From NCBI RefSeq assembly GCF_029854195.1, contig NZ_CP122960.1:2486001-2550000 (forward strand): DNA of 64,000 bases, in the 5' to 3' direction. Below, piece by piece: positions 35,018 to 43,276 of the stretch. How positions within the stretch are numbered: the first letter of the stretch is position 1; every line of letters starts with the position of its first letter. Source of the DNA: Amylibacter sp. IMCC11727. Lineage in GTDB: Bacteria > Pseudomonadota > Alphaproteobacteria > Rhodobacterales > Rhodobacteraceae. The notes beneath the pieces were generated by a model. That model worked only from the letters and a program-made list of their open reading frames with translations, did no database searches and had not been told where the DNA came from. Both the position numbers and the translations under genes were made by a program.

Positions 35018-35607
35018 GGTGTCACCATCACGCTGTCCGGAACAGCATCTGGCAGCCCAACGTGCATCACCGAAATGTTGAATTTATCCAGATCGACTTT
35101 GCCCTGTTGATTGGGATAATGATCCACAAGGATCAACGCCCCATAATCATCCGCCATCCCGCGTAACAGGCCCAGAAACACCGCCCCAAACCCCAGCTTT
35201 TCAAAGCGATAGTTCAGAGTGAATTCACTGTCCGAATGCACATCCAGCTGGAATTGCGGCACATCCAAATCGGGTAACGCCACTTTGGCGCGGCCTTGCA
35301 CATCTTCTAAGGAATGGAGGAATTCCACAAAAGTCTCACCGCCAAAGCGCAACAATTTGCGCACCGATTGCAACCTGCTTTCTGACACAACAAATGTGCC
35401 AAAATCTTCGAGCAATTCGGACCGCGTTCGACCCAATACCTGCCGCAATGCGTTTAACAATTTATCCGTGTCATCGTCATCGTAGGTCAGCATTGGTTCG
35501 AAATTGAAACTGCTTAGCTGCGCACGGGTGCAGGCCTCTTCCCACACGTTTGTCCCGAATATTTCGCAAACATAGGCCTGTAGCCCACGATTGATCGTAC
35601 CATGCAT
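35014..35607 (-). CDS. H-NOX-like protein lacking the heme-ligating histidine
   Basis: 197 residues. The fold is recognisable from MHGTINRGLQAYVCEIFG, WEEACTRA, a YDDDDTDKLL segment, LLEDFGTFVV and LGFGAVFLGLLRGMADDYG. Canonical H-NOX proteins bind heme through a histidine in the pattern L-x-x-h-H and hold the propionates with YxSxR. Here the histidine position is glutamine (Q104 in SLEDVQGRA) and YxSxR reads YRFEK (133-137), so only the tyrosine is kept. Heme binding in the usual way is unlikely. The gene overlaps the downstream GGDEF gene by four bases. It may sense something else or act as a structural partner of the cyclase. Confidence 0.85.
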   Translation of the reverse strand: MHGTINRGLQAYVCEIFGTNVWEEACTRAQLSSFNFEPMLTYDDDDTDKLLNALRQVLGRTRSELLEDFGTFVVSESRLQSVRKLLRFGGETFVEFLHSLEDVQGRAKVALPDLDVPQFQLDVHSDSEFTLNYRFEKLGFGAVFLGLLRGMADDYGALILVDHYPNQQGKVDLDKFNISVMHVGLPDAVPDSVMVTP

Positions 35608-35713
35608 GTTTTTACCCCTCCTCAGAGTGGGTTAAGACATACGACACACCTTATTAATAATCGTGAACACGACGCCGTTTTCGAACGACAAAATATCTAA
35701 AACTTGATCGGCC

Positions 35714-37258
35714 TTAGAAGTCTGTTGGCGCGCCTCCCTCGGCTTTGCGCCGCTCGACGAATTCGCTCAACTCTTCGCGAATCCCCTCATCCATGGGGGG
35801 CGGAGTAAATTCATTCAGAATGTCTTTGTAAATTTTGTGGGCGCGCTCCACAGTCCAAGTTGCGCCATCCGCTTCCCAAGCTTCATAATTGCGCCAATCG
35901 CTGGCAATCGGGCTGTAAAACGCAGTTTCATACCGATCTTGCGTGTGTTGCACCCCGAAATAATGTCCCTGCGGGCCTACTTCTGCGATGGTGTCCAGCG
36001 CAATATCTTCCTCGCGCGTTTCCGTAATCACAGGCTCCATATACCGTTGGATCATCTGCAACACTTCACAATCCATGATAAACTTTTCAGGGCTCGCAAT
36101 CAGCCCTCCCTCAAGCCACCCCGCCGCGTGATACACAATATTTGTACCAGACTGCACCGAAGCCCATAGACTGTTTGAAGTTTCCCACATGGCCTGCCCA
36201 TCGGGCACATTTGCAGTACAAACCCCGCTGGATCGGATTGGCAGCTTATAAAACCGCCCCATTTGCCCTGTCATTTGCGTGGCCCGAATGTACTCAGGTG
36301 TCCCAAACGCAGGAGCGCCCGACTTCATATCCACATTCGATGTGAACGTCCCAATGGCCACAGGACATCCTGGGTTCACCAATTGCAACAACACAATCGC
36401 CGCTAAGCCTTCGGCAATGCTCAACGAAACTGCACCCGACATGGTCACAGGAGCCATGGCTCCCGCCAACGTGAACGGCGTCACCACAACGGGTTGGCCG
36501 CGGCGCGCCAATCGCATCGCCCCGTCGAGCATTGGGAAGTCATGCACCAAAGGCGAAACGGAATTGATATTGGTGTACATACGCGGGTTCGCATCAAATT
36601 CATCGTGGGTCAGCCCCCCCGCGATCCGCACCATCTCCATAACGTCTTCAACGCGTTCCTTACCAAGCGAATAGGCATGGACGACTTTATCCGTCAGGAT
36701 CAACTTTTCTTGCAAACAATCCAAATGGCGCACGGACGCATGAACATCCGTTGGTTCCACAGGGTATCCACCCGCCAAATGGATACAGTTGAAATAACTC
36801 GTCAGCTTCATCATGTTTTTGAAGCTTTCGAAATCACCCGATTTCTTACCCGTTTCCATATCCCAATAATTGGGCGGCGAAGACACGTTCACAAACGCCA
36901 GACTGTTGCCGCCAATATGGACGGATTTTTCTGGGTTTCGCGGGATGATCGTATGTTCGGCTGGGGCCTTGGCCACCATCTCCATCACAAGATCTTCGTC
37001 AAAGAAAACGGTTTCCTCGTCGGTTTTGCACCCAGCGGCCTTTAGGATTGCAACCGCTTCGGGGTTCATCATCTTAATGCCGATTTTGGACAGGATGTGC
37101 ATGGCCCCACGATGAATTGCTAAAACGCCTTCTTCATCCAACGGCTCTGTGGGACGGTCCAGATTTTTGATCGAACGCCACGGCATTTGATCAATTGCAG
37201 CACTTGATGTGCGCCGCGTATTGCCCGCGCGTCCACCGCCGCGTGTTCGTCTTGCCAT
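35714..37258 (-). CDS. Trimethylamine methyltransferase (MttB) family protein, non-pyrrolysine
   Basis: 514 residues with no in-frame TAG, so it belongs to the non-pyrrolysine MttB group. The TIM-barrel family is recognised by MHILSKIGIKMMNPEAV, FVNVSSPPNYWD, TPFTLAGAMAPVTMSGAV and the C-terminal GHYFGVQHTQDRYETAF. Studied non-Pyl members demethylate quaternary amines such as glycine betaine, proline betaine or carnitine, passing the methyl group to a corrinoid protein. No corrinoid protein or methyltetrahydrofolate methyltransferase is next to it, so substrate and acceptor are open. The N-terminus is an arginine-glycine-rich tail. A GlxA-type activator is divergent 153 bases away and probably controls it. 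Confidence 0.88.
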   Translation of the reverse strand: MARRTRGGGRAGNTRRTSSAAIDQMPWRSIKNLDRPTEPLDEEGVLAIHRGAMHILSKIGIKMMNPEAVAILKAAGCKTDEETVFFDEDLVMEMVAKAPAEHTIIPRNPEKSVHIGGNSLAFVNVSSPPNYWDMETGKKSGDFESFKNMMKLTSYFNCIHLAGGYPVEPTDVHASVRHLDCLQEKLILTDKVVHAYSLGKERVEDVMEMVRIAGGLTHDEFDANPRMYTNINSVSPLVHDFPMLDGAMRLARRGQPVVVTPFTLAGAMAPVTMSGAVSLSIAEGLAAIVLLQLVNPGCPVAIGTFTSNVDMKSGAPAFGTPEYIRATQMTGQMGRFYKLPIRSSGVCTANVPDGQAMWETSNSLWASVQSGTNIVYHAAGWLEGGLIASPEKFIMDCEVLQMIQRYMEPVITETREEDIALDTIAEVGPQGHYFGVQHTQDRYETAFYSPIASDWRNYEAWEADGATWTVERAHKIYKDILNEFTPPPMDEGIREELSEFVERRKAEGGAPTDF

Positions 37259-37411
37259 TGATCTTGCTCCCTGAATTCCACGATCTTTCGGGCAGTGTTG
37301 CAGCGCCTTGTCGCTTTCAGTGTGCCATTTGCGACAAAGGGTGACGATTCCAGAAAGGATACACCTGAAACTTCATCTTAAATGGCAGGAACTTTCAAAT
37401 GATGTGCGTCC

Positions 37412-38407
37412 ATGAAAACCACTCCAGCATCCACGCGGAATAAAGCCGATCAACAAACACCGATTCGGATCGGATTTTTGCTGATTGATGGATTTTCGTC
37501 TCTGTGCATCACCTCCATGACGGGTCCATTTCGCTCTGCCAATCGCGAACTCGGGTATGACGCCTTCAGTTGGGATTTTTTATCAACGGATGACGAGCCG
37601 ATCACGGCATCCGACGGCATTTCCATTCTCACCACATTGTCCAGCAAATCCGCACAGCACTTTGATTACTTTTTCACGTGCGCGGGGATGCAGTCGGACC
37701 CGCCAAACCGATCAGCCTTGAATGCAACACTGCACCGTTTTTCTCGTCACTCAGACGTGTTCGGTGCCTTGTGTATCGGGAGTTTCATGCTGGCGCGTGC
37801 AGGATTTCTGGATGGGTACGATTTTACGCTGCATTGGGAAAACCAACCCGCTTTTAGTGAAGAATTTCCCGAACTCGAAGTCTCTCCCAATCTTTACGTA
37901 ATGGACCGCGACCGCTGGACAGGGTCTGGTGGGTTGTCATCGATGGATATTGCACTGCACATTATTGCAGAACGCCACGGCGCTGGCATCGCAAATGCTG
38001 TGGGCAACCAATACCAGATTGATCGTATTCGCAGCGCTTCTGTGGGCCAGAGACCATATTCGCTAAACCAATATGAAACCCTGCCAAAACCGGTGCAAAC
38101 AGCAATCCACACGATGATTGCAAACATGGAAACGCCGCTCTCCATCCCAGAAATCGCTCAATCCGCCAATAAAACCGTGCGCTCACTGGAACGATTGTTT
38201 GCCAAACATCTGGCCTCTAGCCCAGCGCGGTATTACCGCACGCTCAGGCTTGAAAAAGTACGCCAATTGCTGTGGCACACAAACCTGTCCATTTTGGAAA
38301 TCGCGCTGATGACGGGCTTTCCCAGCCCCTCACACCTGTCGCGGCTGTACCAAACCGAATTTGGCATTAAACCATCAGAAGACCGCAAAGACCGCGCCGC
38401 GCTTTAG
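37412..38407 (+). CDS. GlxA-family transcriptional regulator (DJ-1/PfpI plus AraC HTH)
   Basis: 331 residues. Residues 20-190 form a DJ-1/PfpI-like domain (IGFLLIDGFSSLCI ... GALCIGSFMLARAGFLDGYDFTLHWE), in which the position of the enzymatic cysteine reads C in GALCIGSF. The last 100 residues are an AraC double helix-turn-helix (LSIPEIAQSANKTVRSLERLF; LSILEIALMTGFPSPSHLSRLY). Regulators of this type (GbdR, CdhR) respond to quaternary-amine breakdown products, which agrees with the divergent MttB-family gene. The promoter region between them is 153 bases. The gene ends two bases from the convergent HAD gene. Confidence 0.9.
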   Translation: MKTTPASTRNKADQQTPIRIGFLLIDGFSSLCITSMTGPFRSANRELGYDAFSWDFLSTDDEPITASDGISILTTLSSKSAQHFDYFFTCAGMQSDPPNRSALNATLHRFSRHSDVFGALCIGSFMLARAGFLDGYDFTLHWENQPAFSEEFPELEVSPNLYVMDRDRWTGSGGLSSMDIALHIIAERHGAGIANAVGNQYQIDRIRSASVGQRPYSLNQYETLPKPVQTAIHTMIANMETPLSIPEIAQSANKTVRSLERLFAKHLASSPARYYRTLRLEKVRQLLWHTNLSILEIALMTGFPSPSHLSRLYQTEFGIKPSEDRKDRAAL

Positions 38408-38409
38408 GG

Positions 38410-39096
38410 CTATAAATGCTCCGCCACGGTTGAAATATCGGGCAGGATCACATCCGCCAAATGTTCGATATCTGCCGCCGATGCTGGCCCCGTTAGCACG
38501 CCGATGGTTTTACCCACCGCTGCCGCACGCCCCGCACCCAAATCGTGGGTACTGTCTCCCACCATGCCCACGGCGCTCATGGGCAAATCCACGGCCTGCC
38601 CAAAGGCCAACAATGGCCCCGCATCAGGTTTTGCCCCATGACCACTGTCAAATCCCGCAACAAAATCAAACAGATCAGCGATATTTTCTGCATCCAATTG
38701 CTGGCGCGCTCCCTGTTCGTAATCGTTGGTGACAATGCCCAGTTTGATACCACGGTTTTTGAGCCCTTGGAACAAACTGCGCAAATCGCACACAGGCAAA
38801 GACGGCAAAGCGTCCAAGTGTTTTACCGCCACCGCATCCACATCGGCAAAGCTCCAGTCAGGCAGTAAATCCGCCCAAGCCTGATTGATTTCCCCCGCAG
38901 ATGCGCCAACCACCAGACTGCCTGCCAGAAATTCCTTAGACACAGGGTCATAGCCCACCGCCGCCGCCAATTCCTGCGCTTTTACCGCGTCCCCCCCTGA
39001 CAAATCCGCTAGCACCTGATCGCACCAAACAGCCCACGTCCCACCATAGTGAAACAGCGTCCCATCTTTGTCGAAAACCAAACCCTTCAGCGCCAT
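38410..39096 (-). CDS. HAD-superfamily phosphatase, phosphoglycolate-phosphatase-like
   Basis: 228 residues. The HAD motifs are LVFDKDGTLF (motif I, nucleophile D), LGIVTNDYEQGAR (motif II, T in place of S/T), AKPDAG (motif III lysine) and MVGDSTHDLGAGRAAA (motif IV). A helical cap lies between motifs I and II. Phosphoglycolate, sugar phosphates or nucleotides are possible substrates. The ATG at 39096 has AAGGG six bases upstream; a longer frame upstream lacks support. It is divergent from marR by 109 bases and has no obvious link to the dehalogenase. Confidence 0.85.
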   Translation of the reverse strand: MALKGLVFDKDGTLFHYGGTWAVWCDQVLADLSGGDAVKAQELAAAVGYDPVSKEFLAGSLVVGASAGEINQAWADLLPDWSFADVDAVAVKHLDALPSLPVCDLRSLFQGLKNRGIKLGIVTNDYEQGARQQLDAENIADLFDFVAGFDSGHGAKPDAGPLLAFGQAVDLPMSAVGMVGDSTHDLGAGRAAAVGKTIGVLTGPASAADIEHLADVILPDISTVAEHL

Positions 39097-39190
39097 GTCG
39101 CACCCTTTCATGTGTTTCAAAACCCATAGCCGCGGCCGCATCCACTGTCCATTCACCTGTTATTTCAGTTTGACTCGGCGCTCAAACTGA

Positions 39191-39204
39191 TTAACAACGT
39201 TAAC
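39191..39204. promoter_or_regulatory. Candidate MarR operator at the start of marR
   Basis: TTAACAACGTTAAC, an inverted repeat TTAAC-AAC-GTTAA, ends one base before the marR ATG. No ribosome binding site is visible there, so the mRNA may be leaderless and the repeat may overlap the transcription start, a position fitting self-repression. Confidence 0.35.
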
Positions 39205-39205
39205 T

Positions 39206-39655
39206 ATGGATACACCTTATGATCTTCGTACAGGCCTTGGCTACCAACTGACCATCGCGGCACGCACAAACAATGCCGATTTCGAAGCCGCACTCGCGCG
39301 TCTTGGGATTACGCGTCAAATGTGGTGCGTTCTGGTTGCCGTGGGCGAGCAAAACATCACCGCCCCCTCTGCCATTGCAGATTACATCGGCATTATCCGT
39401 CCTGCGGCCTCGCGCACGTTAAAACAGATGGATCAAAAGGGGCTGTTGCATCGCAAAAACGGACAAACGGACAAACGCACAACCACTGTCGCGCTTACCG
39501 ATCAGGGGCGGGATGTGCTGGATCGCTCTATGCCCATGGCGCTGGCCACGCGATCTGCCATTGATGGCGCACTTACCGCTAACGAACAACAACAGCTGTC
39601 CCAGCTTCTTGCAAAGCTCACATCTTCGCTGCAAACCACGGCCACAGGGGTCTGA
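39206..39655 (+). CDS. MarR-family transcriptional regulator
   Basis: 149 residues. The winged helix is visible in TAPSAIADYIGIIRPAASRTLKQMDQKGLLHRKNGQTDKR split across its usual helix-turn-wing order, with the DKRTTTVALTDQGRDVL wing typical of MarR. It ends two bases before the reductive dehalogenase gene, so the two form one transcript, and it is the likely local regulator responding to a halogenated aromatic or its product. Regulators of this class accompany rdh genes elsewhere. No Shine-Dalgarno sequence is seen ahead of the ATG, and an inverted repeat sits right there. Confidence 0.9.
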   Translation: MDTPYDLRTGLGYQLTIAARTNNADFEAALARLGITRQMWCVLVAVGEQNITAPSAIADYIGIIRPAASRTLKQMDQKGLLHRKNGQTDKRTTTVALTDQGRDVLDRSMPMALATRSAIDGALTANEQQQLSQLLAKLTSSLQTTATGV

Positions 39656-39657
39656 CC

Positions 39658-42600
39658 ATGACCAAACTCTTTTCCTACAAAAATCGCCCGCCCCACCTTG
39701 GTCCCTATCCGCTGGAACGATTGCGCCGCACCGAAACCGCGCCCGATCTGTCGTCCATGCCCCCCCAGCAACAGGTCACATTTACCGCCGACGATCCCGT
39801 TTCAGTGATCAACGCCATGGGCGAATATCAAGCCATGATGGATGTGATCCGCGATGGCACGGTTAAGGCTGAAATGGCGACCATCCCGTCTGACCCCCAA
39901 GAACGGGCCAATCACCTCAAGGCGTTTGGATATTACTGTGACGCGTCCATGGTCGGCACCACCCGCATCACATCCGATCTGTGGCTTAAAACCCCCTTTT
40001 CCAATCCAGATGTGGATCGCCTTTCGGACACGCTGCGCACCAAACAGGTGAAAACTCTCGCCTCTGGCATCGATATGATCATGGCTGGCCTGCGCGAAGC
40101 CATGGCCGCCCCACCAACCACTTGTGACCACCACACAAACGCAATCGCCTTTTTGTACGAATACCCCCGCGATCCAAAACCCGACGAAAAGGGCAGCGAT
40201 TGGATAAAAGACGCACAAACCCACCGCGCCGCCCTGCGCGCCTCTGAAACCACCAGTGTTTTGGCCGCTTACATCCGATCCTTGGGATATGACGCACGCG
40301 CCCATTCCGCATCTGCTACCGATATTGATCTGGCGCGGTGTTCCGTGGCCGCTGGCCTGGCGCAAAACCTCGACGGTGTGGCCAGCAACCCTATCCTTGG
40401 CACACGATTTGGCCTGTCTGTCATCACCACAACGCTCGAAATTACCCCAGACCAACCGCTCGCCGCGGATCAACCACCGCTCTATTCTTATAAATTTGGC
40501 ACGGGCAAACACGCCAAATCCGCCCGCACCCGCGATCCCTTTGCCAAACGGGATTTCGCCGATGGCCCGCACCCCTATGAAAAGCTGAAAAAAGTCGATG
40601 ACCCAACCACCTACATCGACGCCCCCAACGTGGCTCGCGTTCCCAAACGCGCTGATATGTTTGCCCGCTCCCTGTTCGGTGATCTTGGAAAATCCACGCA
40701 AGAGGCCGCCAAAAATGGCAACTATGCTCGGAAATCTGCAGCTGCCTTTGCATTCCGCCACGCCCTTGGCGCGTTCGTCCTGTTGCAAGACGGCGGCAAA
40801 GCAGATGAAATCCACCCCTCCGTATCCGACGCAGATCGCAACGCCGCCAACCTAAAGGCCACCGCCTACTTCTTGGGTTGTGATGCCGTTGGGCTCTCTG
40901 CCTGCCCGGACTGGTGTTATTATTCCCATGATGCCACAGGCGCAGAACTAACGCCTTACCACTCCAACGCAATTTCCATCGTGATCGACCAAGGCCACGA
41001 AACCATGGAAGGCGCATCAGGGGATGACTGGATCGCCTGCGCCCAATCCATGCGCGCCTATCTGCGGTTTTCCCTACTGGGCGGCGTCCTTGGCCAGCAA
41101 ATCCGCAACATGGGGTACACCGCAAACGTCCACACCGTTATGGGATCCGAAGTCGTGCAACCGCCGCTCATGCTCTTGTCGGGCCTTGGCGAAGTGTCAC
41201 GCATCGGCGAGGTGATCCTCAACCCCTTCCTAGGTCCGCGCCTGAAATCGGGCACCGTCACCACCAATATGCCGATGACGCATGACAAACCCATCGACTT
41301 TGGCCTGCAAAAATTCTGTGAATCCTGCAACAAATGCGCCCGAGAATGCCCATCAGGCGCAATCACCGCAGGCCCAAAGCTAATGTTCAACGGCTATGAA
41401 ATCTGGAAATCCGACAGCCAGAAATGCACCACCTACCGCATCACCACCGCAGGGGGCGCAATGTGCGGGCGCTGTATGAAAACCTGCCCTTGGAACCTCG
41501 AAGGCCTGTTTTCCGAAGCCCCTTTCCGCTGGGCCGCCTCAAACCTGCCGTTTGCGGCCAAGGCATTGGCAAAACTTGATGATATGGCGGGCAACGGCTC
41601 CATCAATCCTGTGAAAAAATGGTGGTGGGATTTGGAAATGGTCGATGACGGCCCTTACACCACGCCCCAAAAACCTGTTTCCGCCCGTGATCTGTCCCTC
41701 AACCTCGATCTGAAATTCGAAGACCAGACATTGGCGGTTTATCCCGCCAACCTGTTGCCCCCGCCCTATCCGTGGCCCTTCCCGATGGATCGCGAAGCCG
41801 CGATTAAAGCCTATCACGATATGATCCCAGCGTCCGAGCACAAACGCCGCCGCGCCGCGGGACAACCGCCAGAACACACCTATTCCTTTGACGACACCGC
41901 CGATAAACCCGTCATGCGCGTTCAGGTGTCAAAGGTCGAAAAGCTGTCTGATCTGGTCACGCTCTACGAATTTTCTAACCCAGATGGTTCCCCCCTGCCC
42001 CCCAGCACCGCGGGGGCGCATATTGACGTGGTCGTCGCACCCGAGTTTTTCCGCCAATACTCCATGTCACACGATCCCGCTGACCCGTCCAAATATCAAA
42101 TCGCAGTCCTGCGCGAAGACGGGGGGCGCGGCGGCTCCAAACTTATGGCCCGCTCGTTTGAACAGGGCCGCATGGTGTTTATTTCCAAACCCCTCAATCA
42201 CTTCCCTCTGATCGAAAACGCGTCAAAATCATACCTCATGGGCGGGGGAATTGGGATCACACCGATGGTGGCCATGGCGCATCGGCTCCATGCCATTGGT
42301 GCGGATTTCGAACTGCATTATTCCGCGTCCCGCGCCGATCAAGCCGCTTTTGATACGATCCTACGCAATCAACCGTGGTCCAACCGCGTATCCCTGCATT
42401 ATTCTGATCAAGGTTCCCGCGCCGATCTGGCACACATCCTGCAATTCAAAGACGGCGCACATGTTTATACTTGCGGGCCAGATGCTTATATGGCGTCCGT
42501 TCTCGACACAGCTACAGCAAACGGCTTTCCAGAAGACAACCGCCACATGGAATACTTCTCGGTCCCCGAACAACCCGAATACGAAAACCACGCCTTTACT

Positions 42601-42855
42601 TTGAAACTGGCGAAATCGGGACGCAGCTTTGACATCCCCGCAGACAAGTCGCCAACGGATGTGCTGCAAGAGGCTGGCGTGCAAATCGACGTGAAATGCT
42701 CAGACGGCATTTGCGGCGTCTGCAAATGCGGCATCATTTCGGGCGAGGTTGAACACCGCGACTTTGTTTTGTCCAACAAGCAACGCGAAACCGCCTTAAT
42801 CCTATGTCAGTCACGGGCAGCAAAAGCAAACGGGGTTCTGGAAATAGACCTTTAA
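39658..42855 (+). CDS. rdhA: Self-sufficient reductive dehalogenase fused to flavin/2Fe-2S reductase
   Basis: 1065 residues. The first 265 and residues 395-580 are related to each other (KAFGYYCDASMVG / KATAYFLGCDAVG; HHTNAIAFLYEY / YHSNAISIVIDQ; ASNPILGTRFG / ILNPFLGPRLK), the internal duplication of catabolic RdhA proteins; the second copy should hold the cobalamin. Two 4Fe-4S clusters follow: C554, C557, C560, C564 and C590, C603, C606, C610. From about 750 a ferredoxin-reductase module has the flavin motif RQYSMSH and NAD(P) motif GGGIGITPM (about 862), and a C-terminal plant-type 2Fe-2S domain uses C1014, C1019, C1022, C1050. There is no Tat signal, so it is cytoplasmic and catabolic, taking electrons straight from NAD(P)H, like bromoxynil dehalogenase BhbA. 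Confidence 0.93.
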   Translation: MTKLFSYKNRPPHLGPYPLERLRRTETAPDLSSMPPQQQVTFTADDPVSVINAMGEYQAMMDVIRDGTVKAEMATIPSDPQERANHLKAFGYYCDASMVGTTRITSDLWLKTPFSNPDVDRLSDTLRTKQVKTLASGIDMIMAGLREAMAAPPTTCDHHTNAIAFLYEYPRDPKPDEKGSDWIKDAQTHRAALRASETTSVLAAYIRSLGYDARAHSASATDIDLARCSVAAGLAQNLDGVASNPILGTRFGLSVITTTLEITPDQPLAADQPPLYSYKFGTGKHAKSARTRDPFAKRDFADGPHPYEKLKKVDDPTTYIDAPNVARVPKRADMFARSLFGDLGKSTQEAAKNGNYARKSAAAFAFRHALGAFVLLQDGGKADEIHPSVSDADRNAANLKATAYFLGCDAVGLSACPDWCYYSHDATGAELTPYHSNAISIVIDQGHETMEGASGDDWIACAQSMRAYLRFSLLGGVLGQQIRNMGYTANVHTVMGSEVVQPPLMLLSGLGEVSRIGEVILNPFLGPRLKSGTVTTNMPMTHDKPIDFGLQKFCESCNKCARECPSGAITAGPKLMFNGYEIWKSDSQKCTTYRITTAGGAMCGRCMKTCPWNLEGLFSEAPFRWAASNLPFAAKALAKLDDMAGNGSINPVKKWWWDLEMVDDGPYTTPQKPVSARDLSLNLDLKFEDQTLAVYPANLLPPPYPWPFPMDREAAIKAYHDMIPASEHKRRRAAGQPPEHTYSFDDTADKPVMRVQVSKVEKLSDLVTLYEFSNPDGSPLPPSTAGAHIDVVVAPEFFRQYSMSHDPADPSKYQIAVLREDGGRGGSKLMARSFEQGRMVFISKPLNHFPLIENASKSYLMGGGIGITPMVAMAHRLHAIGADFELHYSASRADQAAFDTILRNQPWSNRVSLHYSDQGSRADLAHILQFKDGAHVYTCGPDAYMASVLDTATANGFPEDNRHMEYFSVPEQPEYENHAFTLKLAKSGRSFDIPADKSPTDVLQEAGVQIDVKCSDGICGVCKCGIISGEVEHRDFVLSNKQRETALILCQSRAAKANGVLEIDL

Positions 42856-42862
42856 AGTGTGT

Positions 42863-43141
42863 TCAAGTCCAATGCGGTGTTCCTTGCCCTGGCAGGGATT
42901 GTTGCGCCATGTATGGTGTTTGATAATCAAGCCCATGGTCATCACAAAACCCCATGATCCATTGATCATCCATCAACAAAAAGCCGAGCACTGACCCTTG
43001 GAAATCCACATCCGCCGCGCGGGTGCGCAGATCGTCCACGCTGGCCCCACTGGCCCCTAAAAATACATCGCGCACGTCATCATTTCCAACGATCCAAGCA
43101 AGGGCTTGCAGGGCGACAACTTCGGCGGCGTCTGGGGTCAT
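42863..43141 (-). CDS. DUF3572 family protein
   Basis: 92 residues. MTPDAAEVVALQALAWIVGN, then LGASGASVDDLR and SVLGFLLMDDQWIMGF, match the DUF3572 family of small alphaproteobacterial proteins, whose function is not known. It appears all-helical and cytoplasmic. ATG at 43141 is chosen over a TTG nine bases upstream. It converges on the dehalogenase gene (seven bases apart) and is divergent from the PleD-like gene. Confidence 0.82.
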   Translation of the reverse strand: MTPDAAEVVALQALAWIVGNDDVRDVFLGASGASVDDLRTRAADVDFQGSVLGFLLMDDQWIMGFCDDHGLDYQTPYMAQQSLPGQGTPHWT

Positions 43142-43276
43142 TACGAACAATCCGTTTCAATTTTTCTTTAATCGGGAAAGGTTTCATTAACACCTTTGGC
43201 GTTTCCTGTCAGGACACAACGCCACTTTCTGTTCGTCTTGTCTCAACAATGCGCAGCCCAGCAAAGGAACCCCTCA

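Noticed and set aside
39802..41125. Long minus-strand frames opposite the dehalogenase gene
   Set aside because: They mirror a well supported plus-strand gene with all cofactor motifs; long antisense frames are expected at this GC content.
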